The translations under genes and the position numbers were made by a program. From positions 69,134,956-69,198,955 of the forward strand of contig NC_087065.1 in assembly GCF_963678635.1 (NCBI RefSeq): a stretch of DNA of 64,000 bases. The letters run 5' to 3'. Of this stretch, positions 1 to 13,500 are shown piece by piece; within the stretch, counting starts at the first letter, position 1, and each line of letters starts with the position of its first letter. The notes under the pieces were generated by a model. The model searched no databases. It had not been told where the DNA came from and saw only the letters and a list, made by a program, of their open reading frames with translations. This DNA comes from Symsagittifera roscoffensis (lineage: Eukaryota; Xenacoelomorpha; Acoela; Convolutidae).

Positions 1-27
1 TCAAAATAATAATTTTTTTAGCCCACG

Positions 28-792
28 ATGAGCCGACAACTTGGATCCCTACACCGATCAAATTCCCACCCAACCAACCTCACCACTCCAATTACAATAA
101 TACCACTTTTTGCTTTTCCGCCACCCGATTTCCCATCCAGTAATGTAACATCAGGCATGAATTGCGATACTAATTCACACATCTCAGTTTTATACTCCAT
201 TTCACAACTCAATAACCCGAATATTGAAACCCCCGATGAATTTGCGGACTCTGAACCATCTCCATCCAATAATTTCCACACCAATTCTTCAAATTTTTCC
301 CAACCCCCTTTTCAACCCATACTACCAAATAACCCTGACCCAAACAGTTCTACACCCTCTTATGCTTCCCAAGTCACTCCAACCTACTCCTCACTTCATT
401 CAGACCAATCATCTCATTCTCCAGACACCCCCCGAATCTCCCCAGAACTAGATAATTTTATTACCCTACAACAACAACCCTACCACCTTGACACCCCAAC
501 CATAAACCAAATTTCATCCACAATAGATTCATCTAACCCCCCTACCCCTACACCCTCTTCAGTTTAAACTGAATCATTAGCACCATCATCCACATCTACT
601 GAATCTTCACTCAGCACTAATAGAGCTTACCGCACTTTTAAAAGAAAGTTCCCCAACCATCCCTTCCCAGCAAAACCAGGAACAGCCCGTGAATATATAA
701 ATCATCCAAATCACACTAACACCAAAAGAATTTTTAGCTATCACCTTACCCTCATTTCCACAATACACCTTAAACACCCCTCACGACACTAA
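28..792 (+). pseudogene. Unknown S/T/P/N-rich ORF with one in-frame TAA
   Basis: The ORF runs from ATG at 28 to a TAA at 565-567 (179 codons). The same frame then stays open for another 74 codons, to TAA at 790. The protein is dominated by Ser, Thr, Pro and Asn and has no folded-domain motif I recognise. The part after the stop becomes basic (..AYRTFKRKFPNHPFP..). The next ORF overlaps it in another frame and opens at 701, so both may be one gag- or structural-type protein broken by one nonsense change and one frameshift. No homologue is recognised. The start is the first ATG; a longer upstream protein beyond the window edge cannot be excluded. Confidence 0.35.
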
Positions 793-1837
793 CGAAACAC
801 GTAGCTTTGTAGACGAACACGTTTTAATGCCTACACTCCATTGGACATCATATTATCATTTTACTAATCCCCTTTGCCTACCTTTATCTAACACTCACAT
901 CGATATAGAACGAAATAAAGACATGCTATATCGACTCACTACACCACTAACACCTAGACAATTTACCTACATTGGATATAAAAAATCACTAAAAACACAC
1001 ACTGCACCCCGAGCTAATGAATATACACTAGAATATTACGATCATAACATCATCAGAACTAACCAAGATCAATTCTTAGACGACGATCGCTTCGCTAACC
1101 CACAAATCACCGAGAAATTTTTCATTAAAACACCATATGTATTTACACTAAATATCTTCGATCGCAAGTTTGATCACATTATTTCAGAAGCACTAACAGA
1201 CACACATGCCTACGAAAGTTTTAAAGAACGCTTCCAAATATTTTCACTAACCTTTCATTTCCTTGCACCACATGAAAGAGATTTGCACTGCTCACACGAT
1301 ATTATGTTGCGCACTAAACAAACTCACACATATACATATTATCGTTTCATCCAAAATCACTTTGATCTACATACTCCCTCCAGACAACCACACCTTCGTT
1401 TTCAATTCATCAATTCCAAATACACCTCACCATTCCTTCTTAACTTCACATATTGCATTAAAGATACTAACCTTCATGGTATTCTTCGAAATTATGATCC
1501 CATAACCCAAATGTATATCTTCTGCCCTATCACCAAGACCTTCAACGCCGAAGAATCCCGACCCTTCCTTATCCCACACGAGTTTGTACAACCTATAGAA
1601 ATCCCCATTTTAGAATTCATCTATAACACTAAATTTAATCACAAATTATATAATCTAATACAAAACACACCTCATGAATTTGCAGTTGGCACTGAAGAAC
1701 TAACCACCATTAAAGCACTTCAATTGCTTTGGCCACTGCTTCAAACTAAAAATATCATCCGCATTTTAGCTAAATTACTAACAACTTCCGATCTCATCCA
1801 CGACATTTTCCCCCACGGTTTCTTCCCCGACGACTAA
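701..1837 (+). CDS. Unknown F/Y/H-rich protein in the G-poor unit
   Basis: This frame is open from just after a TAA at 698-700 to TAA at 1835. The first ATG is at 827 (336 codons), but the reading before it (TPKEFLAITLPSFPQYTLN) looks coding, so translation may begin elsewhere. The protein is rich in Phe, Tyr, His, Thr and Leu, with acidic and aromatic clusters (QFLDDDRFANP, HGILRNYDPITQMYIF) and a hydrophobic end. I see no signal peptide, zinc knuckle, protease, RT or integrase motif. A CAG|GTAAGT splice-donor consensus lies five bases after the stop. Position between an S/T/P-rich ORF and an LTR-like 3' end would fit a third ORF or a gag-like protein, but this is a guess; the family is unknown to me. 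Confidence 0.4.
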   Translation: MIQITLTPKEFLAITLPSFPQYTLNTPHDTNETRSFVDEHVLMPTLHWTSYYHFTNPLCLPLSNTHIDIERNKDMLYRLTTPLTPRQFTYIGYKKSLKTHTAPRANEYTLEYYDHNIIRTNQDQFLDDDRFANPQITEKFFIKTPYVFTLNIFDRKFDHIISEALTDTHAYESFKERFQIFSLTFHFLAPHERDLHCSHDIMLRTKQTHTYTYYRFIQNHFDLHTPSRQPHLRFQFINSKYTSPFLLNFTYCIKDTNLHGILRNYDPITQMYIFCPITKTFNAEESRPFLIPHEFVQPIEIPILEFIYNTKFNHKLYNLIQNTPHEFAVGTEELTTIKALQLLWPLLQTKNIIRILAKLLTTSDLIHDIFPHGFFPDD

Positions 1838-3432
1838 CAGGTAAGTATGAATTATACATATTACTAACTAATTAAAATATTAGAAACTCACCATTCTTTA
1901 TCCACGTCTTATTTAGCATTTTAGCCTTCATCCAACGATCATCTGAAAAATTCACAAAAGAAAAATAAAAAATAGCAATTTTCTTCAACAACTGTTTAAA
2001 ACTCTATTAAATTTTTGCACCAACAATTAAATAAATATAATACTAATGCAGTAATTTAATTTATAAATTTTTCCCCCACAAGCAGTAAATCTAATAATAA
2101 TGAAAATTTGTAACTTAATTTTTCCCAACAAATAGCAGTAAAATTTGAATTTCTATGTAGTAAATTAATAAGAAGCAAATGCAGTACTAACGTTTTGATA
2201 TTTTCATTCAACCGCACAAGAATTCTATCCAAACTCGCACAGCTCGCCCACGAAGAATTGTTTAAAATAATGAATTTCAGTTTCAAGCTTTCACACTCAA
2301 CAACTCTAACACAAGATAACACGTTTCAAACTTTCCTTTAACCCGGTTGGAAAGGAATTATACACTAAACAACACTAACCAACGCAGCTTACTAAACACC
2401 ACAAATCATAGAATAACAGCATGATTAAGAAAAGGAAACCAACGGTACCCAAACCGGATTAACCCAGTTTAAAACTGGATAATTTATTCTTTTGAAGACT
2501 TTTATAAAGTCTAAGAAAGAAATAATAAAACACAAAAAAGTCGAAAGACAAACCCATACCACAAACAATTTGATTTTTGGAAAAAGGACACAACCAACAA
2601 AACATAAGAAAAACCACAACAAACCTAACACAAAACGTTGTCACATAACAGGACCTCTCACAAAAACCGCATGCAATCATACTCCCACTCCTGGCCTAAC
2701 CCACCAGAAGAGGACGTCCTGAGCATGCTATAGCCGGCCTAACCCACCGCGCTACATCCACGCTTTGTGACCACACTCCAATTTTTAACAAGAGCTACTC
2801 AAGGGTGAGTAACTCTTCAAAATAACTGAACTAAAACAAAAAGCTTTTGTGAAAACAACTAACTAAAATCATAATTAAAAAATATTAAACTAATAAAAGT
2901 TTTATAAAATGTACATTACATTATGCAATACATAGATCAGAATACAACACCAAGGACGAACATCCAAAGACAAAACGACCCCACTACACTCGAGAAAGAA
3001 TGGCCAACTACAATCGATATGCCGCTCACAATCACAACTCAAAGGATTTAGAGTACGACTTGACTTCGCAGAAAAGGACTTCATTGAACTAGACCAATGA
3101 CCACCTCGATGTTCAAGTATACGTACAGATCCGAGTAACCAGGCATCCCCTCCACGCACAATCTCCACGCCATTCCCAGACAAGATCAGACACAAAAGAA
3201 GTTCTCCACGAGAATCAGAAAAACCTGACATAGCCAACCATTCTGAAATCAGATTTGAGTTTGTTGCGGAAACACAGTCGTTGTCGCAAGAAGACACAAC
3301 GTTTGATGTCCCTAATTCCAGCATCCTGGAACTTCTCTAACAAGAGAAAACGGACAAGAAATATGATGTTCGCCAGATACCAACGCCCATCATCCATCCT
3401 TCGAATTGCAGAAAAACTATTCTAAAAAACTC
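1838..3432 (+). other. Non-coding 3' part of the G-poor unit
   Basis: About 1.6 kb with the same C>G strand bias as the ORFs to the left. It opens with a near-perfect 5' splice-site consensus (AG|GTAAGT at 1842). Several mid-size ORFs occur on the minus strand (for example 2902-3324), but they are G-rich mirror images of a G-poor strand and show no family motif, so I do not call them. No gene is supported here. Confidence 0.3.
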
Positions 3433-3861
3433 TGTAAAACCCGGATGGGTGGAACCTGATCTAAACTACATTTTATGATTGGATAAATTAGATATTTTAC
3501 CAATGTAAAGTATTTAATATTAACCAATCATGATCCATCTAACTAACAATCCACTTATTTGTAAGTGCTGAAATTACTTGTAATTTCAGCACCAGAGAGA
3601 TTTGAATTTAACTTAGAAGTTAGTTGGACTCTCCCGAGTACTTCAGCAGCCGCAATAAACCAGTATACCCTAGATCTATTGAGCCTAGCAGAGACTAGTT
3701 AAACAACCTGAGACTAGATAGTATAAGAGTAAGATTAGGATCGGTATTAGACTAAGAAGTTGCACGAATCTATCCGGCCGAAAATAAGATAGCGTGACGA
3801 GCAGACGGTGTACCCTATCCGAAATTACTCTATGAGTTACACTTCGGTCCTAACTCAAACA
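3433..3861 (+). repeat. LTR-like block at the end of the G-poor unit
   Basis: The block begins TGTAAAACCCGGATGG and could end at ..AACTCAAACA (3861). It contains GCAATAAACC (a polyadenylation-type AATAAA) near 3650 followed by a U5-like stretch, and is preceded by an A-rich tract. The TG..CA ends are what an LTR would show. No second copy exists in the window and no target-site duplication can be tested, so the boundaries are approximate and the call is tentative. Confidence 0.3.
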
Positions 3862-4061
3862 GTTTTATTTTAAACAATGGAATTTGGACTAATTAGGTCA
3901 TAAGGAATATATTAAGTCACGGAAGCGAGGGAAAAAGGAAAAAGACTCTTATTTTCAAGTTACAGGGCTCTGAATTTTTGTTTCGCACGTGTTTTTAATT
4001 TCACATACTCTTTTTAAAATTGAAGATCTATTTAATGGTAGTTATTAAGCAATGCCGCTCT

Positions 4062-4081
4062 CCCCCCCCCCCCCCCCCCCC
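4062..4081. repeat. Poly(C) tract
   Basis: An uninterrupted run of about 20 C. Similar G or C homopolymers recur at 4857-4868, 6179-6190, 10700-10717, 32915-32931, 33210-33220, 35195-35208 and 38762-38778, often next to MITE-like ends. Confidence 0.9.
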
Positions 4082-4376
4082 TTCCCAACTTTTGGAATTC
4101 ACCTTAGAAAAACTATTTTAACATTGTCATTATGAAATGAAATTTGACATGGGCTAAAAAATTAAGTATTGTAAACACATTTGCTTTCTCTACTTTACAA
4201 CATAATAACATCATGTAGTCTGCCGAAGAAACACGTAAAACCACTAAGAAAATATAAATCTTGAACTTGGGGGAAGGGGTGGAAAAGAGCCGACAAAATT
4301 ATCAGCTTACAGTTTTATTGGGACGAGAAACTATAGCAAAACTTCTACAGCTTGGATGAAACATATACATGACCAG

Positions 4377-4505
4377 CTGAGATGAGGAATCTTTTTCATA
4401 GAAACAATTCTTGCACTCGCGACTCCTTGGAAAAACAACAAGAACAACAGCGACAGCAGGCTGAGACTCAAGCGAAAAAAGGACCCAAGGCCAAAAACGC
4501 AAAAG
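4377..4505 (+). CDS. LBR-like: Probable linker exon of the LBR-like gene
   Basis: Reading CT GAG ATG.. gives a basic, Q-rich peptide ([20 protein letters not shown], then GPKAKNAK) ending at donor AAAAG|GTGGGC in phase 1. The next exon (5095) starts in the matching phase after a pyrimidine-rich TTTTTTTTAG and continues the charged run. Such a basic low-complexity segment fits the nucleoplasmic linker of LBR. The acceptor (GACCAG at 4371-4376) lacks a pyrimidine tract and the frame upstream has stops, so the 5' edge is uncertain. Confidence 0.4.
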
Positions 4506-7500
4506 GTGGGCTAAATTAAGCGTTAGGAGCAAAAATTCCCAACACACCTGTTATTTCTTACGCAAAGCTAAATATTCAGGCTCTTTTTCACTACCTCTCA
4601 TTGAAAAAAAAATTTTTCACCCCCTCAGTTAAGCTGTTCGAAAAATTGTTCACACGGCATTTTGCATGTGTAAAATGTTGTAAAAATTTGTTCACTTGAT
4701 CGAGCTGACATGTTTTGATGCAGTTTATATTAAATAAAGTCAATTTAAATTGACTTCCATATAATGAATTTCAGAAATATCAAAGGTGGGAACTGGAAAA
4801 GAACCCATAATTTGTCAGGAAAGATCAAAAAGAGTCTAAACTCTCCCCCCAAACCCCCCCCCCCCCCCAACCTCACATAAGCATCGATTTCATGGTGTAA
4901 CAAGTGGTTTTACAAGATTGAATATGAAGACTAAATATGTTTGTCGTGGCCTAATTAGTCCGTATGCCAAATTTGATAACATTCTGACAATATGAACAAT
5001 TCTAAAAAATTTGCAGGTGGGTGGGTATAGAAAAAAGAGCCACGTTCTAGAACTTTGAAAATTCAGACAAATGAAAAGCTGTTGTTTTTTTTAGAAAAAG
5101 ACCAGAAAACTGAAGACGAGCAAAGAGGTAGACAGTCTGGCTCGTCCCTGGCAAGCAGCATGGTTCCTGAGTTCATAAAACGACGCTTCACAAGGCCCAG
5201 CCAGAGGCTGCCCCCCGAAGTTCCGGAGAGTGAAATAAAAGTGGGGTCAACTTCAGCTGCACAGGGCGCAGATGAACAGAGGAACTATTGAAGCGTCCTT
5301 TCAGTTTCCCGTTTTGGATTGTTTTTTGAATATTTAGTAGGGGTTCTTTTTACTTTTCCTTCACACCTGCAGATTTTGCAAATACGTAAGAATTCTGTTC
5401 ACGTTGTTTAACAGACCACAACGACTGCTTTTGTGAGATGGGGAGGAAGAAAAGAGCTCCTTTAGAAGGGCCTGGGCTTTTTTTCCTCCCCCCTCCCACC
5501 TTATTTCTATGGTGTAACGAAGGGTTTTACAAGGTTACAGATGAAGACCAAATAAGTTTTTCATGGCCTAGTTAGTTCTCATACCAATTTTCATAACATT
5601 CGGCTATCGTGAACAAAATTTCACTACTAAAAATTTGCAGATGGGGGGGGGAGGAAAAAGAGCCTATTTTTTGATATTCGAAAGTGAAGTTCTTTCAAAA
5701 AACAAGTCAGTATTTTTGAATTCTTTCAAAAAACATGTCAATATTTTTTCTTTTTTTGCGTTCATTGACTTTTTCCAACTGTCTGTTGGCTATGTTTATA
5801 ATTTTACAGATTGAGCATGCTGAAGCTGTCATGGTATTCTGAACTAAATTATTACAGAGTTCATAGATTCTTTTGGTGTTTCAGGATTTGTCGGCAGAAT
5901 AGTAAAATTTTGCAGGTTTGGTGGGGGTGGGGGGGGGGGAATAGCAAGGGCCTGTTAGGAGGGAAAATAGGCTCTTTTCTACTACTTACCCCTTATGCGA
6001 GTTAAAAAGGTTGGGATATGTTAAAAAATGAGCCCTGAAATCATTTGAATCGGGAGCAAGACTAGACTCTCTGTTATGTTTTCTGTACAGACAATGAGAA
6101 AAAATAGACCCTCTCAAGAAACGGCTCTTTTCCAGAACCCCTTGCTTGTTTGAGCTTTTTTGGGCTCTTTTCCAGTTCCCCCCCCCCCCCTTTCAAATTC
6201 AATTTTGAAATTTTTTTTCAACGTTGTTAGAATGCAATGAAATTTGGCGTAGTGAACAAATCGACAACTGTGAACAGATTTGTTCTTCATACTTTACAGC
6301 GTAACATTACGCATTTAGCCGTGATAACACGTAAAACAAACATAAAACTCGGTATTTTGAAAGGGGGGAACTGGAAAAGAGCCCTTTTTTGTTTTTATAG
6401 CAAACCTAGCAACATATAACGAACTCTACTTTTTTCGAAAATAACTCTATTTTTTCACAAATAAAACAGCTATTTTGATGTTATTTTTGCTTCAAGAAAC
6501 AAATAGACCCTCTTAAGAAACGGCTCTTTTGCAGAACCCTTTCATGTTTTAGCTTGTTTATAGCAAACTTAGCAACCTAATACGAACTCTACGTTTTCGC
6601 AAATAACTCTATTTTTTCACAAATAAAACTGCTATTTTGATATTATTTTTGCTTCAATGCATAGCATTGACAATTCGAAGGACCTGTAGCTACTTTATTG
6701 CTGGCTAGTGTAGGCAAACTTTCAGGCAGTTGTCGAGCAAATAAGAGGATATCAAGCGCCTAATCTTTGGATCAGAGATTTGATTTTGGCATCTAGAAAA
6801 AGTTAAGTTTTGTTTGGTGGCTTTTAACTGCATAGAAATGACTATTTATTAGAAATTGAAGCTTTTTTTTAGTTGCTAATTTCCAAACTAAATTCCAAAC
6901 TAAAATGACGCATTTGCCAGGTTCTGAGTGTCGATTCCGCAAATAGAACAAGGTTTTTCTCTTATTTTTTTCTTTTTGCTGATTCAATTTTTGTTACTTT
7001 TGAAATACTTTTGACTATTTGTGCAGCTACTTTTTACCAGTTTATTGCTTACTTTTGCAAATTTATGCTTCACTTCTGTGTAAACAAAAGTTTTTCATAC
7101 ATTCACTACGCAGTTTGCCATTATAACATTTATAACAATTATGAAAATAGAATTCTGAAATATAGCTAAAAAGAGCCCAAAGTTAGATCTCTTAGCTTTC
7201 ATTACGTTTCAAGTGCCTATTTTCAAAAATTTCCCAGCTTGAGGGCAAAATTCGTTATGTTTTTAGTGGTTATTGCACTTGAAAAAATACAAATAAATTT
7301 TTGCTGACAAAACACTAGCAAAAACAAACGCTAGCTTTTGTCAAATATGCCAGCTGTGTAGAGTTATTTAAAACATAAAGATCTTTTTCATGTTTCAGGA
7401 CAACACAAAAATTAGAAAATTTTCAAATTTCTGCATGCATACTTGTTCCACTTGATCTAGGCTGAATTAAAAAAAACTGCAACAACATGATTCATTTTTT

Positions 7501-10500
7501 ATCTTTGAACCAATCTTAAATTTTTGCACGGGAGGAGGAGGAAGAATTGAACTTCGAAAAAAGTTTTTGTTTCAAATATTGAAAATGGAGCAAAAGTTTG
7601 TTTTCAGAAGTTATTTAGTTTTCATGTTCTTTGACGCAAAATCAGTTACCCAATCAATCATCAAAACCGGTCAAGTGATATATCACATTTGCACCTAGAA
7701 AAAATTTAGTTTTGTTTGGTGGCTTTTAACTGCATAGAATTGACTATTTATTGGAAATTGAAGCTGTTTTATTGGTTACTAGTATTGATAAATTCCAAGC
7801 TAAAATGACGCATTTGCCAGGTTCCTAATCTCCAGATCTGAGTTTCGATTCCGCAAATAGAACAAGGTTTTTTCTTATTTTTTTCTTTTTCTCAAACTCA
7901 GAGATTTGTTTTCAGTCATGATTCAAAACTCTGAGTTTGAGTATATTTTTGAGCAAGAAAATTTTTTTTAGTTTTTCTCTCGTAAATATCGTGGTTAGAA
8001 TATTCTGGTATTCTTATACAGCAACCGGCTATGCTTGCTATGTTAATCTTCAGTTCCTTTTTTTCTTGATAAGTTGGCTACCACAAATAATCATAAGAAT
8101 ATATTCAAAAAATTTCACTTTAAAGCCTTATAACCGTATTTCGAGTGACATTTTAATTTCTCTGAAATTTTTTTTCGAGAAAAATTGGCTTCAATTTTTT
8201 GCTCAATAAAGCAAGCCTTGTAGAGTTCAAATTATATTTTAAGCTCAATGTGAAATTTTAGCTTGAAAATTGAATTTTTGAAATTTAATTTAGCACTCTA
8301 CAGAATGAAGTCTTCAAAAAAGTAACTTGAAAGAAAATGAAAATCAGAAATACTGGAAAAATGTTTATTTTTCGACTTTTCAATGAAATGAAACGGTAAG
8401 TGTAGCTTACTGAAGCCAGTGAACATTTTTCCCGGCTAAATTTTCTCTCTCTCCTCCCTACACGCTAGAAAAAACATAGCTTTGAACAAAAAAGCGTTTT
8501 AGTTAAATTTATGCGGTCGGAACCTTCTGTGCTCAGGATCCGGCTATTTTTATTCAAACTGACTTTTTGATGTCCCTTGTTAATACTTTGAAAAAGTTTT
8601 GCTTGCCATTTTTATCAAAAATAAAGAATCAAATTTGTGGAATTATCATTAATTTTAAGAGCTTGTATATGAAAACAAAATGCTTGGAATTGGTTAGACA
8701 ATTCAAATGCCTGTCTTCATGACAATTGGACCATGTGAAGTACACTTAAGAACTCAAAAATTTGCATAGAGTAGATGGGTGTAAAAGATCGGGCAATCAA
8801 ATTTAGTTCCGCCAAAAGTTTATATCACAAATAATAGCAATGGTGGTAATGTATGGTGCGGGTGGAAGGCGCTTTCCCTCCCTAAATTGTGCACTTAAGA
8901 CATTTAAAAATTAAATTTAATTTTAATAGTTAGGCATAATGAAACTGAGGGGTGGGGGACATAATTCAGAGCCTGGAGTCGCTATTCGATACGCAGAGTG
9001 CGGAACAGCGACGACTGTGTGCCAGCCGAGACCAAATTGTTCGGAAGATTCTACCCCTCCTTCCGACTTCCCGGAATGATGCGACCCAGAAGGGCCTCGA
9101 TGCCAGATTATGACGTCAAGGGTCTTTGGGAACGAATCATTGCAGGCCTCTTTTTCCACACTGTTTTTTATTTTCCGTTTATTTTTTTGAGTTTTTCGAA
9201 TATTTAAACAAATATATACTTAGAAGTGACAATCAGAATTCTCAGAACCGATGGTGCATTTATGAAAGTTTTTGATTTAATAAACTAAAAGTACTGTAAA
9301 ACTACAAGAAAATTCAAAAAAAGTAGAAAAAATACAATTGAAGGACGAAAGAAAAAGAGTTCATTGTAGCTCTTCGGAACCTTCTGAGCAACTTACGAGA
9401 GCTGTTTACAATTCCCCCTCACGTGATCCAGTCTCTGCTCCAGTTCATCCGGGCACTGCCTCTCCTTTTAGGTCGATCTCATTTATTTTGCAGCTCCCGA
9501 GTACTGTATTAACTGTATTAGGGGCGGACCCATTTGCTTAAGCGCGTTAGAAAAACTTTTAAAAATAAATTGTGACGCTCTAAACAAACGTTTCTTGACT
9601 GCTTTATTTAACTTACGGTGCATGGAGATCAACCCGGGTAAGGAAAAAGAGCCTTCAATTGGCTCTTTTTCAAACTTACTTCTTCTGCGATTTTAAATGA
9701 TTACCATAAATGATTACCATAAACAATTAACATAATTACCATTCTGCCATAGTTAGGCTACATAAGTAGGCCATAATTAGGCGCCAATAAGTTAATTTTG
9801 AGGGGAAAGCGGAAACGCGCGCAGAAATATTGTCAATTTTTTGGTCAGAATCTTCAAAAAGTGCCTAAAAACGTCTTTTTGGCATGTTTTTACAAAAATT
9901 AGCTTGCGGCGAACAAAATTTGGCCAAAGTAGGGTATCTATAGTGATTAAGAAGAGCTCTGATAATCAATTTGGTCATTGGTCAATCAACCTAAAAAAAT
10001 ATCGTAACAAATTTCGCCCCCCTTCCCTGAGAAAATCCTAGATCCGCCCTGTGCGTATGTAAAGTGGGAGAGGGTTTTTTGTGCGTCTTTTCGAAGTACA
10101 AAAAAGGCGTTAATTGGGAAATGGGAATTACCTCTCATTTGTCGTGTGTGTTCAGCAATTCTGATGTTGATCTGCGTGATGAACATTCTGCCAGTGGTGC
10201 TGATATCTTCCTACAAGAACAGTGTCGGCTGTGGAGTGCTCAGTGGACTGTTCTGCATAGGCGACATGTCTGAAAAAGGACTCTTGGAATACCTCAACGT
10301 AGAGGCAAGTCAACGCAGGGACGCATTTTTCAAAAACATCTCTTGTCCATTTTCTACAGTCCATGGAACAGCATGTGCTGCTTGTACAGTAACTGGAAAC
10401 TTACTTTTTTCTAGTTTATCATCATCATCATCATACTCATCATCAACACATATCACACTTTCTTTATGGACAAAAGAGAGGTGGGGTAAAATTTGACAAA

Positions 10501-13500
10501 ATAAAAGTTTTTCCAGGACCTCGGTAGAAACCTTTAAGAATCTATTGTATCCGAAAAATCTATAGGGGGAGTGCAACCTTTTCACGAATATGACCCCCTC
10601 ACTACCCGACACCCTTTGGTACGATTTTGCGAAATTCAATTTTAGTCAGTCAACGGTAGCTTTTAGCTTAGGACAAGTTTAGTCCAATTTACACTAAACT
10701 TGGGGGGGGGGGGGGGGAAGTGCCGCACTTTTTGTTCAAACCTTCGAAGGGGGTCTGAAAGTCAATTTGGTTTACCTAAAAACAGAGCTCTAGAAACTTT
10801 CACTTTTTGTGTTTCTTTCGCCACAAAAATCTTGAGCTTCGCATTTGTTTGGCAAAGTTTTACTTTTTTGAATTCCACAACACGAAATTAAAGATTTTGT
10901 GTGCTTAATTTTTTTTCAAACACTTACTGCTACAAAAAGAGGATCGTTGGAAAACGGAACAATCTGTTCAGCTTGTATAGTGTCAGTGAATATTTTTATT
11001 AGTTTATCATCATCATAATCATGATCATCTAGCTCTCTCTATTTAGACACTGTGTTACCTCAAGGATTTTGAATGAAAACTAAGATCAAGACATTAACTC
11101 ATCTTGCATTATAAAAACAAGTACGATAGTAATGTAGTACGATTCAAAACAATTTAAATCTTTAGAATCATTCTAAATCTTTCATAAGATGATAGAAAGT
11201 GAGAATACAGAACAGCACCATCCAGATAGAGACAAACTTGAACAAGATAAACAAGACGTAATGGTATGCATTAAATCATCACTACATCACGTTTACAGCT
11301 CAAGGGAACATCATATGAACGGAATGAAAAAAGACCCAAAACTTTGAAACTCATGTAGATTATTGAACATTAGGGAAAAAATTAAAACGAAATGCGAGAA
11401 AAATACTGAGAAGTTTTGAAGGATTTGCGCAAATAAGTTTTGAGAGCTTAGAGCCATTTTGTGTTGCTGAGTGGTGATTTAATTCATTTCTCATTTCGAT
11501 GCAATGGGTTTTCTGAAGAGGACTGAGGAAAACGGGTGAATTTTCTCAAAAATCCCTCCTGAGGATGGAACAATTTGGCGCGAGGGTGGTCACGCGAAGC
11601 CTGTTCAGCAGGTCTAGCCTGCATAAAGCGAACTCTTTTATCCGAGAAGCCGATTTTCGAGCTGGAGGCTTGCGGCTGAGCTGGCGGAGAACTGACCATT
11701 TTCACGGAGTGACGAGAAGAGTTGGAAGCCGAAGAATGGGTCTCGTCCTCATCTGATCCACCTGTGAAACAGTTTTCTCAGTTTTAGTTAGCGGAGAAGT
11801 TATAGAAGAAATGGGACTGAGTTTCGTCCTCCAATGAGATAGGGATAAGTTCTGGACCAGCCAACATCGATTCCTTTGATTGCGATGGCACCTTGGCTTG
11901 TGACGTATCGAGAGTTTTCCCAGAAGTAGACTGAAAAACCTGACATAGCTGAGATCAGGTGAACCGCAATGCGGTTTTTCCTACAACATTATCCTTATCA
12001 GAGAAATAAGTTTCATTTGTGAGACGGATAATTTTGCTCTTAAAAGGTTTGAATAGTTCTCTCCCGTCTTCCTAAGTAAATGTTTTTGAGATGTTTCGAC
12101 TCTTTCCGGACTATGAAGAATTACCTTATCCAAATTACGATTTTTACTCGATGACGTCGGTAGGTGTTCAGCTGGCATCTGACTGCATCTAAGTGTTCGT
12201 GCGATCTCAGAGATGCATCGAAAATGGTTCTTTTGGTCAGGCAATGAGATAATGTCTTCTTTAAGGTATTCAACCACTGAATAGCGATTAGACCAAGTTT
12301 TTTAATGCCTTCTAAAAATAAGTCTTTGCAACTGAAGTAGATGGGCCGCCAAAGTACGGGGAAACCGATGGGCCGGATTGCCCTTTGCGGACCAATTTTA
12401 GTCTGGGACCACGGTCACATTGCTCTCTGTGCTGTTCTGCCATGAGAAGGTCCCATTCCAACTGTTGATTATCTAAATTAACACGCAATGATAGAGGCGA
12501 CAGATAACTCTAAGTTTAGCAAAATATTGAAACGAAAATTGAGACTGATAGCGTAAAAAAAATGAAGTTGCAGCAAATTTTGGAAATATGCTGAGAAAGT
12601 GGTGATTGTGAATAAATTAGACATGCTGCAATCTGATTGGACGAGACTTTGTGAATAAAGACTCTAGTGGTGGTTTGGCATGTGAATATCTCTTTTCTGA
12701 TTGGTTGAAATAACTATTCATCGAATGGTAGCCCTCTTGTGGCGATGAGACACTTGCACACGCATCTGAGTGGACCAAAAGAACTCCATAAGATTTGACG
12801 CCTTCTCGCAACACAGAGCCAGTATGAATGCTGCCCCCTGATTGGTCCAAATATGCAGTATAGGGAATAATGTACGGCAAAGATTATATCGGCTGCTGGC
12901 ATTGAAATTGGTTGGGGAAACGACTGATATGGAATTACAAGTCGCGGGAGGGGTAACTGATTTGTGATTAATAGGAATGCATGACGGTTTACTTTTAGCT
13001 GATGGATTTTTGACCCATCCATCTAGGAAATCACACGCGTCGAAGAATTTGCTAATTCCTTTGACCACATATTGTTCGCCAAAACTACTCGGTAATCGAG
13101 CTTCGAAATTGGAAAACATAATAAAAAATCCACTATTCATAGTTTACAATCCAAGATATGGACGATATTAAATTCGAAAGGTAAAAATCGGTCTGTTTCC
13201 CATGTTTCTTTTTGAAGCCGATATAAGTGCTTTATGGTGCGTTAATACCTCGACTAATTTTCAATAGATAATTGTAAAAATGCTCACAAGACCAAACATT
13301 AGCGAGTAACTCGAGTTCGTTCGTGCTGTACTTTTTCTCCTGGTCATTTAGCGAACGCGAAGTAAAACCGATCGGTGCTCAAACTTTCTTTTCGATTTCT
13401 TCTTCAAGAGCACCCAGACCGCTATGCCTAGCGTAACATCTGACTCTAGTCCTGCGATGTTGGTCGTGGTGATACATTTTTGCAATGATAGCAATAAAAG

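Larger units (their letters stand above)
1..3861 (+). mobile_element. Unclassified G-poor unit, probably 3' part of an LTR-type element
   Basis: From base 1 to about 3430 the + strand is strikingly poor in G and rich in C and A; many 60-base lines contain only two to six G. The rest of the window does not show this. The unit carries long S/T/P/N-rich and F/Y/H-rich ORFs in its first 1.8 kb, then about 1.6 kb without a convincing gene. It ends in a block (3433-3861) that looks like an LTR: it starts TG, ends CA and contains AATAAA. A shared strand bias across coding and non-coding parts suggests one inserted unit. The 5' part, including any pol or second LTR, would lie outside the window, so the class is inferred only. 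Confidence 0.4.
5292..8969. other. Intron-like stretch full of short interspersed repeats
   Basis: No exon is recognised. It contains a GGCTCTTTTCC-ended MITE (5466-5670), several more ends of that family (5950-6535), a partial tandem repeat of an A/T-rich block (6420-6500 and 6585-6660), and two diverged copies of a 0.17-0.19-kb repeat (6794-6966 and 7694-7885). The rest is AT-rich sequence without features. Confidence 0.5.

Noticed and set aside
2902-3324. 140-codon minus-strand ORF in the G-poor unit
   Set aside because: A G-poor + strand lacks many minus-strand stops only by chance; no motif and no partner exons.
10310-10639. Minus-strand ORF of 109 codons
   Set aside because: Antisense shadow of the exon end and a TCATCA-rich repeat, read as a run of Asp.
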